Positions 1 through 13,016 of a stretch of 37,559 nucleotides of DNA are shown piece after piece. Numbering within the stretch: position 1 is the stretch's first letter; every line of letters starts with the position of its first letter. Origin of the DNA: Ophiosphaerella korrae (Eukaryota; Ascomycota; Dothideomycetes; Pleosporales; Phaeosphaeriaceae); NCBI GenBank assembly GCA_028456385.1, contig JALNQF010000381.1, positions 1 to 37,559 of the forward strand, in the 5' to 3' direction. Under the pieces are notes generated by a model. The model was not told the origin of the DNA and did no database searches. It saw only the letters and a program-made list of their open reading frames with translations. The position numbers and the translations under genes were made by a program.

Positions 1-69
<69 letters not shown>
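1..69. repeat. (TAG)n microsatellite
   Basis: An uninterrupted run of TAG triplets, about 23 units, starts at the window edge and so may extend further left. It opens the RIP-type AT-rich block. No gene is visible in the following 330 bases. Confidence 0.97.
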
Positions 70-400
70 CTTTAGAAGTAGTATAGGAGCAAGATATACA
101 AGCGTAAGTAGCTTTCTTAGCTTTACTCTATAAGAACAAGTTAGTATAACAATTACTAATATAAAAAGTAAGCTTTAAAAGCTTTAAAAATAGTAACTTA
201 TAATAGCTATAATAATAGTTACTAAAGAGTTTATAAGGCTAAGAAAACTCTAAATATACTACGCGTAGCGTATAAGCGCTTAGTACCTACGTACGAGCTT
301 AAAATAAATAGAATTGTAGGTAAAAGTATTTTTAACTAAGTTTAGATAACTACTACAAAACTTATTAAATAGCTCTACTACGTAGCTTACCTAAGAAGTA

Positions 401-565
401 TATTATAAGTTAGAGCTTTACTCTATATAATTTAAGTAAGCCTATAGTAGTAAGTAAACTATATAAGCTATTTAAGCTACTCTACTATATATAAGTAGCT
501 TAGCTTAGATAGCTCTTTAATTAATAATTATCTCTTACTTATTCCTAAGCTTGTATCTCGTAATA
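401..565 (+). repeat. copia-type LTR copy, 165 bp
   Basis: This segment matches 26,134-26,298 with the same length (165 bp) and only scattered transitions. It begins TATTATAA and ends CGTAATA, as expected for a TG...CA LTR after RIP. The other copy lies just upstream of copia gag, so this family is probably that element's LTR. Here the LTR is followed directly by the 3' part of copia pol, so the internal region between them is missing. I see no clean target duplication. Confidence 0.6.
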
Positions 566-1345
566 TATATTAACAAGATAAGTTAGCTTATAGATAAATT
601 ATACGTCTATTACAATATACCTATAGCTACTACTAAACTTAAGGCCTATACTAGCTAGGCTACGCTATCTAAGATTAATAAATATTAACGTAAAATTAGC
701 TTACTCCTATTTATAGCTATAACTACCTAGCTAGATATAGCTTTTGTAATATTATAACTAGCTCGATTTCTTATAAATCTAAGCGCTACTTACTATAAAG
801 CTACTAATTAAGTACTTATATACCTCTCTTATATAAGATTAAAGGTACTCTAGCTAGGTAGTAGTAACTTATTATAAGTTACTAGTAATACTTCCTTTAC
901 TAACAATACTATAGATTAAAAAAGCTCTTAAGGCTATACAATTAAACTCTTTAATAGGCTTATTGTATAGAGAGTAAATAAGTAAGATATAGTTACTACC
1001 TCTACAACTAAAGCTAAATTACTAGCCTTATTGCAAAGAGCTAAAGAAGCTATATTTATATTAAAACTACTAAATAAACTATACGTTAAACTCTCTATAA
1101 ATTACGTTACTATCTAGTGTAATAATACTTAAATAATCTAGCTTATTACTAAAGAACTAGCTAAGCTATAGACTAAGCTTTAGTACGTTAATATCTATAA
1201 TTATTAGCTAAGATAAGAGGTCTCTACTAGCTAAATTAAAGTAGAATATACTCTATTAATAGAGATAATAGTAGATAGCTTTATAAAAGTCTTACTAACA
1301 AATAAATAAGAAAGCTTCTTAAATTAGCTTAGACTAGTAAAAGTA
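566..1345 (+). pseudogene. Dead copia pol fragment: end of RT and RNase H
   Basis: Reading through RIP stops on the plus strand gives the typical C-terminal part of a Ty1/copia polyprotein. A segment resembling the RPDIAFA region of copia elements (here LDIAFV) comes first. It is followed by a KSSQGYT-like motif with its Gln codon turned into TAG, and by TTSTTKAKLLAL at about 994-1,030, the RIP-altered form of the TTSTTEAELLAL RNase H motif. Further on comes a segment like the end of copia RNase H (EVSTS-IKVEYT). All breaks are TAG or TAA where Gln or Trp is expected. Gag, protease, integrase and most of RT are absent here; similar 5' parts occur at 26.3-28.6 kb. The family is certain; the exact ends are approximate. 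Confidence 0.8.
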
Positions 1346-2083
1346 ATAGAATACTAAACAATATATAAAGTACTTCTTAATAAAATCTAAGACTACTTTA
1401 ACAATCTTATACTTAATTTATAATATCTAGTTTACTAATAAGTTACTAACTTAAAAGGGTATATTAGATAAGTTGTACAATTAGATACTTAATACGCGAT
1501 TAGATACGCAATTAAATATGCAATCGCTAAGCTACTAACTCTACTATAGCTAAAAGGATTACAGCCTCGACTATTATAAATAAAGGAATTAAATAAAGAA
1601 TCTTATATATAAAGAGATAGACTATATTAGCACAACTAATATAATAAAGAAACTAGCACCTTAATAGAAAAAGTATTAAGGATCTAGCTTACTACTATCT
1701 TAAGAGACTTAGCTAAGACTACTGCATTATAGATATATAGATAGAGCGCAAGGCTAGAGATAGATAGTAGAATTAACCTACTTAGTTTATACCTAGTACT
1801 ATTAAGTTATAAGTAATTAATCTAAAAAAGAGCTTTTCTAAAAGCTTTAGTATCCCTCTCTAATAAGGCCTTTATATAGCTGTTACAAAAAAGCCTTTTT
1901 ATTAAACTACTATAACCTCCTTTATATCTAACAAATATATATTTTATAGTATTTATAATAGGAATTCTTTTAGTACTATATACTCTAGTAATATATATCT
2001 TATATATACTTTTTAAACTAAACTTAGTTAGAGTTTCTTTTATACTATATATTACTTCTACTCTAATAATCTTACTTACTAGT
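1346..2083. other. AT-rich stretch without recognisable gene
   Basis: RIP-type sequence downstream of the copia RNase H fragment. It contains short direct repeats of the form GCGATTAGATACGC / GCAATTAAATATGC around 1,495-1,530. No coding homology or second LTR was recognised. It may be the 3' untranslated end of the copia element. Confidence 0.5.
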
Positions 2084-2510
2084 TATTATAGTAGTAATAG
2101 AAGAAAACTAAATAGAACTAATTAGTCCTATATTAGAAGATAATAACGTATACAACCTATAAAGCAATAAGCTTAATTAGGAAGTAAATTATAATAGAGA
2201 TACGTAATAACTTTATAGCTTTATAAGACTTAGTACTCGTACAGCTATAAAGCTAGTAGTTAGTAACTTTATAGCTTTATAAGGCTTAGCGCCTATAAAG
2301 CTATAAAGCTATATAGAATATAGAAGTATATAGTTAATATAGATATATATTACTAGAATAGTATTAGTAATTTAATCTTTAACTAAGAACACTAATACTT
2401 AATATTATAGACACAAATTAATTATTGTTTATAGTTATTACTTTTAAATCTACTAACTTCTCTCTAAGTTTACTTGTAGTTAATAATAGGTAACCCTATT
2501 ATACTAGTTA
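2084..2510 (+). repeat. Gypsy LTR (family A), plus orientation, type 1 core
   Basis: It begins TATTATAGTAGTAATAGAAG, the RIP form of the TGTTAC...GTAACAAGAG start shared by the LTRs at 17.7, 18.6, 25.2 and 33.3 kb. At 2,211-2,255 and 2,267-2,310 it carries two imperfect palindromes built from CTTTATAGCTTTATA, a CTTAG centre, and the complementary arm. The end resembles the inner end of the LTR at 24.75 kb (TTAATAATAGGTAACC). The neighbouring minus-strand gypsy pol is in the opposite orientation, so this LTR is not obviously that element's own. The right boundary is approximate. Confidence 0.65.
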
Positions 2511-2559
2511 TATATTGTTTTAAAAGGTAAGTAATAACTATACTAATAAAAGATTTTCC

Positions 2560-4100
2560 TACTTATAGTTAGGTCTCCTTAAAAAGCTATCTATAGAATT
2601 TAACTTACTAGCCTAATATTTATTTTAAAATTAAACGCTATAAGATATAAAGTATAGTATATCTAATATAGGTTTAACCTTTATACTATATATATTAAGT
2701 ATAGATTATTATAGTTAGTTAAAACTAAAATAGTATACTATATTTCTATAAGATAGTATCTCTATTATTTAAAGTTATAGATAATTACTAGTAACTTAGT
2801 ATTATAAGTCTTATAGTTTAATTCTACTTTCTATAGTTTTCTTAATATAAAGACTACTAGATACTATTTATTATTAGGATAAAGTTATAAAAGAATACTA
2901 GAGATTATAAAGTAGAAGTATTAGTCTCTAAGTAATAAGGTAGCTCTAGATTATAGTATTAAAGTATAGGTATACTTATAAAGTATATTTTAATTTCTTT
3001 AAAAGTATTCTATACTAATTTTAGCTAATAGAACTATTACTTTTCTTTTAAGATATTTATAAGTAAATCTATTTTTTAAGTATATCTCTTAATAAACCTT
3101 TAATAAAAATTAATAAAATCTAAAAATAACTATAATTCTTTAATACTAGTTAGAGCTAGCTATTACCTAATAGAATCTATATAGATACTTTATCTTATAA
3201 TAATAAAACCTAGAAAGTAAACTTTCTCTAATATAAAGGTATATTTCTTAAAGTTAATAAAAAGCTTTACTATTTTTAATACATTAAGTATAGAGTAAAT
3301 AATATACTAATAGAGTATAATATTATTACTATTAGTATATATATATATATTATTTAAGTAAATAATATACTAATAGAGTATAATATTATTACTATTAGTA
3401 TATATATATATATTATTTAAGTAAATAATATAAATATAATCTAAGTATCTACTTAGTACTTAATTAATATATATCTAGAAGCTTACTAGAGTATTAGTTA
3501 AGCTAAAATGTATAACTAAGTACTTAAAATAACTATAATAGGTTTAAAAAGCTATTTTCAACTTATCTTCTACTTAAATCTATATTTTATAGTAAGTATT
3601 TTTAAGATTAAAGGTAGTATAATAGTATATACCTAATAAGTAGAAGTAAGTAATAATCTTTTATAGTAACTAAGTTTAGTTCTTAATAATTTATTTAAAA
3701 AGAATAAGTATACTAACTAGACTATTACTATAGTAAATTTAACCTTTATAAAGTGTATTATCCTTCTATATATAGAGTACTTATAACTTATAAAAAAAGA
3801 AGTTATATAGTAGTTTATAAAAAATTTCTTTTCTTTTTATTAGCAGTATTATATTATTTAAATCTTTAAAGTATAGTAATCTCTATACTACTTCTTTATT
3901 AAATATATTACTATATTTATATAATATACTAGGGAGTTATAGATTATCTATAATAGCTATAGTAGAGATATATATATTATAGTCTAAGTATATTATATTA
4001 GCTTATAATACTTTAAGTAAGTATAGTTCTACTTATATTTCTTATATACTTTTTATAAGTTTTCTTATTATATAAAGTAGTACTTAATCTATAGATATAT
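2560..4100 (-). pseudogene. Dead Ty3/gypsy RT and RNase H (element 4)
   Basis: On the minus strand, reading through RIP stops gives a YLNN-I-Y-I-Y segment (ancestral YLDD, the RT catalytic motif) near 3,349-3,423. It continues with FLGFII, then SIKEL-LFLDFINFY-RFIKRY, the classic link between gypsy RT and RNase H (ancestral FLGFINFYRRFI) around 3,060-3,150, and an LETNTS segment that mirrors the LETDAS start of RNase H. No integrase follows: similarity stops near the plus-oriented LTR at 2,084-2,510, so the 3' half is lost or displaced. The upstream limit of RT is uncertain. Each Asp of the YLDD pair has become Asn, a TpG to TpA change. Confidence 0.7.
3301..3426. repeat. 63-bp perfect tandem duplication in gypsy RT
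   Basis: Two identical 63-bp units (3,301-3,363 and 3,364-3,426) lie head to tail, preceded by a further 7-base partial unit (AGTAAAT, 3,294-3,300). On the minus strand each unit encodes 21 codons in frame and contains the RT motif Y-L-N-N. Both copies carry the same RIP mutations. Confidence 0.95.
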
Positions 4101-5760
4101 ATCTTTATTTTTATATTTATAAGTTATAATCTAATTAAATTTCTTCTATTTAGAAAAAGGAGTTTCTAGTATAAGTAGAACCTCTTCTTTATTTACTTTA
4201 CATACTATTACTTTAGCTTTATATATTACTTTAATATTATTAGTAAAATATATCTAAAGCTTATAAGTTATATAGGTACTTTATTTCTAAGTACTAATCT
4301 AGCTTAACTTTAAGATCTTAGTATCTCTAATTAGAGCTAGGCCTAACTCTACTATAGTTATTTAGCTAATTAGATTAATATTAGCTTAAGAGTCTAGAAT
4401 TATCTTAAGTTTAGTTTTAGAGCTAGTATCTAAACTAATATAATATATATACTTTGTACCTAGTAAAATATTAATAATCTTATACTTTACTATTCTAGAA
4501 CTAATAATATAGCTTAGCCTTTCCTTACCTATTATATCTAGATTAAAGTATAGTTTAAGATTAACCTTCTATACTTACTTATATAATACTCTTTTCTATA
4601 ATACTTATTGTATTTAATTAAAAACTTATTAGTTTAATTTCTTTTATTTTTTTAATTTTTTACTTTAGCTAATATATTCTTTTTATAGAGCTTATAATTA
4701 CTACTTATATATAATTTATATACTTTTAGTATACTTTAAAAGTTTCTTTTTAGTATAAAGCTAAAAGTAATTAAATCTTTTCTTATAGCTAGAACCTAAT
4801 AGTAGTTTATAATAGCTTATTATAGCTTAGGTTATATCTTAGAAAATAGGTATTATACTCTTTATTTCTTAGTATAAGTAGGTAGCTAGTCTTTAAGAAC
4901 TTTAAGGTAACTAGTAAATAATCTAATAGTTTAGTTTTTTTATTATTTAGCTAATAAGTATATAATAACTACTTTTAGGCTATAGCTTATTAAATTTAAG
5001 AGTAAGTCTAGTAAGTAGTTCTTAAAATACTTTTATATTAGTATTTTATTAGTACTAAAGCTATATATATAGTATATATACTATATAGATTAAAGAACTT
5101 TATCTTTATCTTATTTAAAATTATATAGTCTTAGGTAAAAAGTAATATTATATAAATATATAAATTCCTAATACTCTTTTAGGTTCTTTTCTTTATACTC
5201 TATAGGTTCTTTAGAATAGATTATATACTTTAACTATACTTTATTTTAAGAGTTATTTATACTTTACTTTTATAATATTATTATAACTATATTTAAGTTA
5301 TTTATAACAAGAGTTTATATAAGTATACTTTATTCTAGTTATATAATTTTATCTTTAATAGTATATAAAGTATAGATTTTTATAAGTTTATTATATTATA
5401 CTATTACTTTGTAAATATATTTATTATATACTCTTACTATACCTTATATATAAGAAATATTACTCTTAGTTTAACTATTATCTATATACTTCCCTTATTA
5501 GTTATAGCGTAATATAGAGAGTATAGCTTTATTATCTTTAAACTATTAATATAGAGAGAAAGTATTATTATATAAAGTAGTAACTAGAAACTAATAATAC
5601 TTAGTATAAGTTATAATAGATAGTAAAGAGATAAGTAAGTAGATATATTTAATAATACTTTCTTTATTCTTTTTATAAAAGAGATATATTATATATATAA
5701 GTAGTATATATACTAAGCTTTTAGTCTATAAATAGTATACCTAAGTCTTAAAAAGAGATA
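4101..5760 (-). other. AT-rich remainder, probably 5' part of element 4
   Basis: This stretch lies upstream, on the minus strand, of the degraded RT, where protease and gag would be expected. It is too heavily altered for me to identify either with confidence. No LTR for element 4 was recognised at its right end, which is cut by the 263-bp solo LTR at 5,765. Confidence 0.35.
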
Positions 5761-5764
5761 GTAC

Positions 5765-6027
5765 TATAGTAGAGTATTATAAAGAAAGAAATAGTAAAAA
5801 AAAGGTAAGTAGTTACTAGGGAAACACGAGTACTAAGGGCTTATAAAGAGGCGAACTATTAAGGAGGAGAAGTAAGGGAGAGTAGCTAATAGGCCCTTAG
5901 GTTGTAGGATATAACCTATAGGAGGGCGAATAATGTTTAGAGTTAGTTTAGCTAATAAAGTTTAAGATCCCTAAGACTAATAAGCTCTTAGGCCCTAAAT
6001 CTATATTAGGTATATAACCCTATAATA
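5765..6027 (+). repeat. Solo LTR, 263-bp family, copy 1
   Basis: A 263-bp segment closely matches 28,625-28,887 along its whole length. It runs from TATAGTAGAG (TGTAGTAGAG in the other copy) to TATAATA (TATAACA in the other copy), so the ancestral ends are TG...CA. GTAC stands on both sides (5,761-5,764 and 6,028-6,031), consistent with a target duplication and thus a solo LTR. The interior is unusually rich in G for this window (AAGGAGGAGAAG, CTATAGGAGGGCG). No coding content. Confidence 0.75.
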
Positions 6028-6116
6028 GTACTTCTACTTAAAATAGTAAATATTTATACTTATTATTAAATAAGTTAAAAAGCTTTTTATATATTATTTA
6101 TATACTATAAAGTTTT

Positions 6117-6573
6117 TATAAAGAGGTAGTCTTAGTACTAGAGACTTTTTCTAGAGAAAGATATAGTTATAGTTAGTAGAAGTATAATAGGTTAGGTATA
6201 TAGTTAGAAGTAACTATTAATAGGCTTAATTATAGTAATAATTCTAAGTAGTAAATATTAAGAATATATTACTCTATAATTAAGAGATTAAATTAATAAT
6301 AATAATTTAATATTAGATATTATAAGTTCTATATACATTATATTTTATATTCTAATCTATTAATCTATTATTATTTCTACTATATATCTATAGACTATAT
6401 TTAATTTATAATCTATTAATACTAAAACCTATATATTATAGATTACTTCTCTTTATATATCTAGGTAATAGTCTACTTTTTATCTAAGGTTAGTATTATA
6501 GTTTATAGGTAACTTATTACCTTTATCTATAGAACTTATTAGTTTAATATTTAGTAAACTTATTGTATCTATA
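6117..6573 (-). repeat. 3' LTR of chromovirus 1 (about 457 bp)
   Basis: It aligns along its length with 12,559-13,016. Both start near TATAAAG..GTAGTCTTAGTACT and end TATCTATA (plus strand). A palindromic AATCTATTA...TATAGATTA core lies at 6,400-6,446, more degraded here than in the partner LTR. Confidence 0.8.
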
Positions 6574-7269
6574 AAACTATCTCTCTTTCTAGTTAGATTC
6601 TTATTAATCTATCCTAAAGCTAAGGTTATTAGCTTAGTTTCTTTAATAGAGTTTATTTATCTATTTCTCTTTATACCTACTTAATTAATATTTTATTCCT
6701 AGGCTTGTACTAATTATATACTATATAATAGTATTATAATATTTCTTTATTCTTATTATAAATCTTCTAGCTTAAATATTCTTTATCTAATTTCTATAAA
6801 ATATAGTAAGGCGTATAAAGTATATATTTATACTAATATTTATAGTTCTTGTAATATTTCTAGTATGTCTATAGCTAAGTATAGGTTTATAATACTAATA
6901 TATATATCTAGACTAAGTATTAATAGAGAAAGCTATTAACTAACCTAAAGTAAAACTATTATTATAAATTATAGAGGCTAAAGCTAAGTATAAACTAATA
7001 TTAGCAAAAGCTTAGTATAAGCTAGAGGAGAATTAGACTTATTTATTATATTTTTAGAAACTAAAGGTATATAATAATAAGAAATTAGCTACTTAATTTA
7101 CTATATTAGAAGCTAAGCTAGATTTAGAGGATACTAAGGAGGCTACTCTTACTCTTTTTCTCTCTAATAGTTCTATTATCTCTCTATTTACTACTAGAGT
7201 TAGCTATTTTTTTCTTTCTAGTTTTAATACTTTTTTTAGTTTACTACTAAGTAGTTAAGAGGATTTTAA

Positions 7270-10200
7270 CTTTAGAAGTTCCCTATTAACTTAAAGTAGT
7301 TAAGATTATCTTTTAGTTTTTATATATCTTTTTATAGTAACTCTTTTTTATTTATACTTATTTATTTAACTAGGTAGTAATATTTTCTATTCTTAAACTA
7401 GTATTCTATAATTTCTTTAACTTTCTATTCCTTTTATTCTTTATATATATCTACTTTATATACTACTTGTATTACGTTCTATAGTACTTTTTCTAGTAAT
7501 AAAATATAAAATATTAGGTATATCTTTATTTTACTTAGGAGTTTAAGTCTATATATAACTAGTATAATCTAATTTTAAACTAAGGCGCTTACTTTTAATA
7601 TTCTTTTATTATAACTATACTTTTGCTTTCTTATTAAATTAAGGTTTTATCTTGTATTTTTTAATATATTACTTTTCTATTTATATCTATAGGAGTTTTA
7701 TGTCTTTTTTTAGTTAATTGTAGATCTTTTTTAAGTTAATTTATAAAGTTTTCTCTTCTTAAAGTTTAGTATATAAAAGGTTCTATTCTATAGTTTATAA
7801 AGAATATTACTACTTTTATTATAGTATTTCTTATACTATTATATACTAACTATACTATTAGTAATAGTACTACCTAATTATTTTATTTATAATTAAGATA
7901 GTATCTTAGGTACTATTCGAATATTTTGTTTATTCTTTCTAATAGTTTATTTATTTATAGGTAGTATACTATTAATATACTATATTTAGTTTCTAGTATA
8001 GCTATTATAGTACTCTATAGTTTTAAATTAAATTTTATATCTCTATCTATAAATATCTTATCTAGAGTACTATATTAGCTAATAACTATCTTACTTATTT
8101 AGTAAGTAGCTACTTTTACTTTACTTCTTTTAGTATATAGTATAAGGTATAGGGATTTTATAAGTTTCTTAACTATTATTATTATTCTATTATACTTAAT
8201 CTTTATTATTAGATCTTTTAACTTAGGTAACTTAGTAATAAAGTCTATTATAACAACTCCTTAAAGTTATTCTAGTACTTTTACTAGTTGTAGTTTTTAA
8301 TAGAGTATATACCTATTATATTTATTTCTATAGTAATCTATATATTCCTATAGTATTTCTATTACTAATTATCTTATATTAGGTATATAGTAGTCTCTAA
8401 GTAGTCTATTAAATATTTTCTTAATTCCTTAGTATTTATATACTAGTAATTTATAGAATTATCTAATAAATTCTCTTTAAATTTTAGCTAGTATATAGAT
8501 TCTATTATACTCTATTTAGAATCTATTTTTTATTTCTTTTATATTAGAGTCTTTTTAGGTTTCTTTTTTAGTCTATTTATTCTATTTACTATATTTTCTT
8601 TCTCTTGTAGTAGCTATTTTTAGAGTATTTATTATAAGCTTTTCTTAATAGTTCTTAATTAATATAGTTTCTATTATTTTAACTTTCTATTAGAGATTAG
8701 GTTTCTAGCTAAGTATATTAGCTAATTAGTTTTCTAATCCTTTTATATAGATAATTTTAAAGTTAAAAGTAGATAGAAATTTTTACTATCTTATATATCT
8801 TTATATAATATCCTTATTTATTATAAATCTTATAAGATTTTTATAGTCTTTATAAACTTTTACTTAGTATTTTATACTTTATATATTATAAGTATTTCTT
8901 TAATATAAATTAGGTAGTTAAGCTCTACTAGCTTTATTTATTTTAATACGTATTCTACTAAATATTTTTATATAGTAATACTATTCTTTTAAATTAGTAC
9001 TATTCTATAGACTAAGTTTATAGTATCTATTTTTACTCTTACTAGCTAGTTAGAATTGTATATTTTTAGTACTAGGTTATCTCTAAATTATTCTTTTACT
9101 ATTTTAAATACTTTATTATATTCTAAGGTCTACTTAAATAGTATTTTTTTTTTTATAAGCTTTATTAGTAAGTTTATAGTTTATAACTATTTTACTATAA
9201 ACTTTCTATAAAAGTTTATAAGTCTATAAAACTATTAGACTTTTATAAGGTTTTTTAGTATTAGGTATTTTAAAATTTAATTAGTCTTATTTAGATTAAT
9301 TCTTATTTTCTCTAGTTCTATAATAAATTCAAGAAAATTAGTTTCTTGTATATAGAACTTATACTTCCTTATTTTTAATAAGAGCTAGTTTCTTACTAGT
9401 TTTTTTAGGACTTTGTATATATATTTTATATAGTTCTTCTTATTTTCTAAGAAAATAAGTATATTATTTAAGTATACAAATATAAATATATCTAAATATT
9501 CTTGTAAGACTATATTAATATATTTCTAGAATACTACTAGGGTATTTATTAGTTTAAATAGTATTACTTAGTATTTAAATAATCTATATTGTATTCTAAT
9601 AACTATTTTCTATTTATATCCTTCTTTAATTCTAATCTAATAGTATATATTTTAGATATTAAGCTTTGTAAAGATCTTAGCTTTTTTATTCTATTCTATA
9701 TTTTATTAATTATAGGTAGTAGGTAATAATTTTTAATAGTTATTATATTTATCTTTCTAAAATCTTTATTAAACCTTTTTTTATTATTTTCTTTTTATAT
9801 ATTTAAGTTGTACTATAGGTAATAAGTAACTATAAGTTTTTAATCTATTCTTATTTAAGGGATAAGTTAATATATTCTCTTTTAATTTTTACTTCTTTTT
9901 CGACTTTTTAGTAAACTAGTCTCTATCCTATATTTTTTCTTTTTTCTAATTTAATTTCTAAGTCCTAAGGTTTATATTTAGGTAGGTATCTTTCTAATTC
10001 TTTATAGAGTTTTTCCTATTTCTTATATTCTTTTAGGAATTTTCCTATATATATCTTAATACTTACTTGTAGTACTTCTTTTAGGTATATAATTTCTTCT
10101 ATTTACTAGTTAATATTTAGCTTTATTATCTTTAACTATCTTAGTCCTAAAATTATATCTTGTTTATTATTAATTTATATAATATCTATAACTATATTGT

Positions 10201-10420
10201 TTATTTATAATTTATTAAGTTTTAGTATTAAAGATTTTATTTTACACTATACTAGTTTCTAGAATAGTATTTACTTAATTATAATAAGTTGTTATAGGTA
10301 TTTCTTTATTATATACTAAAGTTCTTTTTCTTCTATAAAGTATTTAGATATAAAGTTTTATATAGCTTTACTATATATTATAATATAAACTTTATATTCT
10401 TAGTATTAACCTATTATTAT
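7270..10420 (-). pseudogene. Dead chromovirus 1 pol: protease, RT, RNase H, integrase, chromodomain
   Basis: Read on the minus strand through RIP stops. A protease-to-RT linker region with an ILG-like motif lies near 10,130-10,200. RT lies about 9,290-9,860 with V-Y-L-N-N-I-L-I-F at about 9,463-9,474 (ancestral YLDD, both Asp now Asn). RNase H is near 8,650-9,150. Integrase is near 7,650-8,450, with the catalytic Asp region IFIDRDIKF at about 8,040-8,065. A chromodomain about 7,270-7,425 is recognised by alignment with the better preserved copy at 19.2-19.4 kb. Order and spacing fit a single gag-pol of ordinary chromovirus size. Every domain is interrupted by TAG or TAA codons, so no product is expected. 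Confidence 0.8.
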
Positions 10421-11449
10421 AATATAGAGTCTATAGCTTTCTTTAAATTTTTTAGCTTTTAGCTAATATTTTATTCTAACTTTAACTTTTATAGATTTTA
10501 AGTATTTATTCTAGGTATACTTATACTATAGTCTTCTTAAAATATATTCTTTAAGTAACTTTTCTTTTAGTTCTAGAATAATAATTCCTTCTTCTTTCTT
10601 ATTTTTTCTATAGTATTAACTATAGATAGTTATATATTTAATAACTTCTTTAAGATTATATATTTTTTACCTTACTAGCTAGGCTTAATATATTTTTTTA
10701 AGGTTCTTATATATTTTATAGTAAGCTTATATATATAATATCTAGGATATTTTAAAGTATATAGGGTATATATAGTTTTATTATCTTCTTTTTAGTATTA
10801 GTTTTATCTTAGTATCTCTTATATTAGGATATAGTACTTAATAAGTAGTTTTAGAGTATAGGTTGTATAAAACTACTTTATTCTTCTTATTAATTAGTTC
10901 TATTTATACTATATAGGTATTTATTTTACTAAAACTATATAATCTTTTATAAATTATTAAAAATATATAATTTATATATTTTAAGAGTAATATACTTTCT
11001 AGTCCTTATATACTTTTTTAATACTTACAATTAGTTTTAGTTCTTCTACCTTAGAGCTTATATAGCACTTAGTATTACTAATAACTAAAAATAGAGTATA
11101 TTTTACACTTTAGTTTTATAAACTTTATTTCTTAAACTATAGACTATAATAAGGTAGGAGGTTCTACTTCTTTTAATTCTTCTAATAAATTATTAGCTTT
11201 TTCTATTTTATTAATCTACTCTTAAGTTCTATCTTTACTTATAGCTATTCTATTAGGCTTCTCTTATAGAAACTATCTTACTCCCTCTTTACTTAAGAAA
11301 TAGATTAGATAGTTATTATTATAGTATATAGTTTAGCTTATCGAAGTATATTTTTTATTTTCTACTACTTTATCTTTCTATTCTTTCTATAGTTTAACTA
11401 ACTTTTTTTTCTTAGCTATTTTAGACTATATTTCTACTTTCTTAGGTTT

Positions 11450-12540
11450 GTAATAGTCTTTAGTAGAGTATTCTTTTATTCTATAGTTATAGTATTTAAA
11501 ATCCTTTTTCTTACTTTTATTCTTTTTCTTACTTTTATTCTTTTTCTTACTTTTATAGTTTTTTATATAATATTCTAGTTTTCTATAGTTATAGTATTTA
11601 AAGGTTTTTTTTCTTTTTACTATTACTATTTTTATTAGTATTTAGTATTATTAGGTTACTATTATTGTAGTTTTTCCTATATTTACTCTTATTCTTTTTC
11701 TATTCTTACAGTTTATTATCTATTTAAATAGCTTATACTTTAAGTGCAACTAATATATATACCTTTTCTATTTAGATTATTTTATAACAAATTTATAACT
11801 TTAGTTTTTATTTAAATTATACTATTAGAGACTATTTATACTATTATATATATATAGAAAGTTATTTAAATATATATATATACTTAGGTACTTCTTTCTT
11901 TTATTTAAGGTAAAGGTATTTTTCCTCTTCTAATCTTATTATATTTATATCTCTAAATACTACTTTTATTCTTTAGATAAAGTATCTATAGCTACTTAAG
12001 ATTAATACTATTTTTTTATTTTTTATTTTTAGTATATTAAGTAAGTAGTTAGTCTAATAGAGTTTAAACTATTATATAGCTTTATCTTTTAAATATATAG
12101 CTATATATATAACCTTTCTTTTATTCTTATTAAAGTATTTAGCTTATATATCTATATAAAGTATAGTAGTAACTAGAAATAGGCGTAGTTTAGTTTAATT
12201 TCTATTAAACTTCTTTAGTTTAGGTATCTTAGGTAGCTTCTTTATTAAGCTTGTATTAAGTTAGTTTATAACTTCCTTAATCTTTACTTAATTATTAGCT
12301 ATAGCTTTTACTTAAGCTTTGTTTTACTCTATATAATTCTTTAGGATCTAGTTTTATTTTATTAAAAGTTTAATTATCTTCTTTATTTTATTTTTTTTTA
12401 TTTATATTTTAGAAAACTATTTATATATTCTTCTAGTTAGTATTATTTAATATATATACTCTAAAGAGTTTTTCTACTATAAATATACTTATTACTATTA
12501 TTTAACTTAGACTATACGCTACTTATACTTTACTTTTCTA
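11450..12540 (-). pseudogene. Dead chromovirus 1 gag with two zinc knuckles
   Basis: Just inside the 5' LTR on the minus strand lies the degraded gag. Two CCHC zinc knuckles (C-x2-C-x4-H-x4-C) are visible with Cys and His codons turned to Tyr by RIP: YYNYRIKEYSTKDY at 11,450-11,494 and YYNYRKLEYYIKNY at about 11,551-11,596. A basic linker made of three 18-bp repeats lies between them. The upstream capsid part is inferred from position and is not recognisable at residue level. Gag proteins of this type bind the element's RNA. Confidence 0.65.
11503..11556. repeat. Three tandem copies of an 18-bp unit
   Basis: TCTTTTTCTTACTTTTAT occurs three times in a row (11,503, 11,521, 11,539; the first copy begins C). 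The unit is 6 codons long, so the repeat keeps the gag frame. On the minus strand it encodes a Lys/Ser-Asn-rich linker between the two zinc knuckles. Confidence 0.9.
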
Positions 12541-12558
12541 AGGACTAGATTATTAAGG

Positions 12559-13016
12559 TATAAAGGAGTAGTCTTAGTACTAAAGACTTCTTTTAGGAAG
12601 AGGGCGTAGTTATAGTTAGTAGAAGTATAATAGGTTAGGCGCGTAGTTAGGAGTAACTATTAATAGGCTTAAATATAGTAATAATTCTAGGTAGTAGATA
12701 TTAAGAATATATTACTCTATAGTTAGAAGATTAGATTAATAATATTAATATTATATTAGATATTATAAGTTCTATATACTTTATATTCAATATTCTAAAC
12801 TTTTAATTTATTATTATTTCTACTATAGATCTATAGATTACTTTTAATCTATAATCTATTAGTACTAAGACTTATAGATTATAGATTACTTTTCTTTACG
12901 TATCTAGGTTATAGTCTACTTTCTATCTAAGGTTAGTATTATAGTCTATAGGCAACTTTTTACTTTTATCTATAAGACTTATTAGTTTAATATCTAGTAA
13001 ACTTATTATATCTATA
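12559..13016 (-). repeat. 5' LTR of chromovirus 1 (about 458 bp)
   Basis: Partner of 6,117-6,573 with many transition differences. At 12,845-12,889 it holds a palindromic core: TTAATCTATAATCTATTAG, a CTAAG centre, then TTATAGATTATAGATTA. Essentially the same core appears in the unrelated-looking LTR at 33,407-33,501. It retains a few CpG-rich spots (GAGGGCGTAG, GGCGCGTAG) lost in the 3' copy. The outer flank lacks a clear target duplication. Confidence 0.8.

Larger units (their letters stand above)
6117..12558 (-). mobile_element. Chromovirus 1 (Ty3/gypsy), left LTR plus interior
   Basis: A nearly complete minus-strand chromovirus. Its 5' LTR is the separate entry at 12,559-13,016 and its 3' LTR is included here at 6,117-6,573. 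From right to left it contains gag, protease, RT, RNase H, integrase and chromodomain. The gene order and chromodomain place it among the fungal chromoviruses. It is the more heavily RIP-mutated relative of the element at 18.1-25.2 kb. I found no unambiguous target duplication. Confidence 0.85.
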
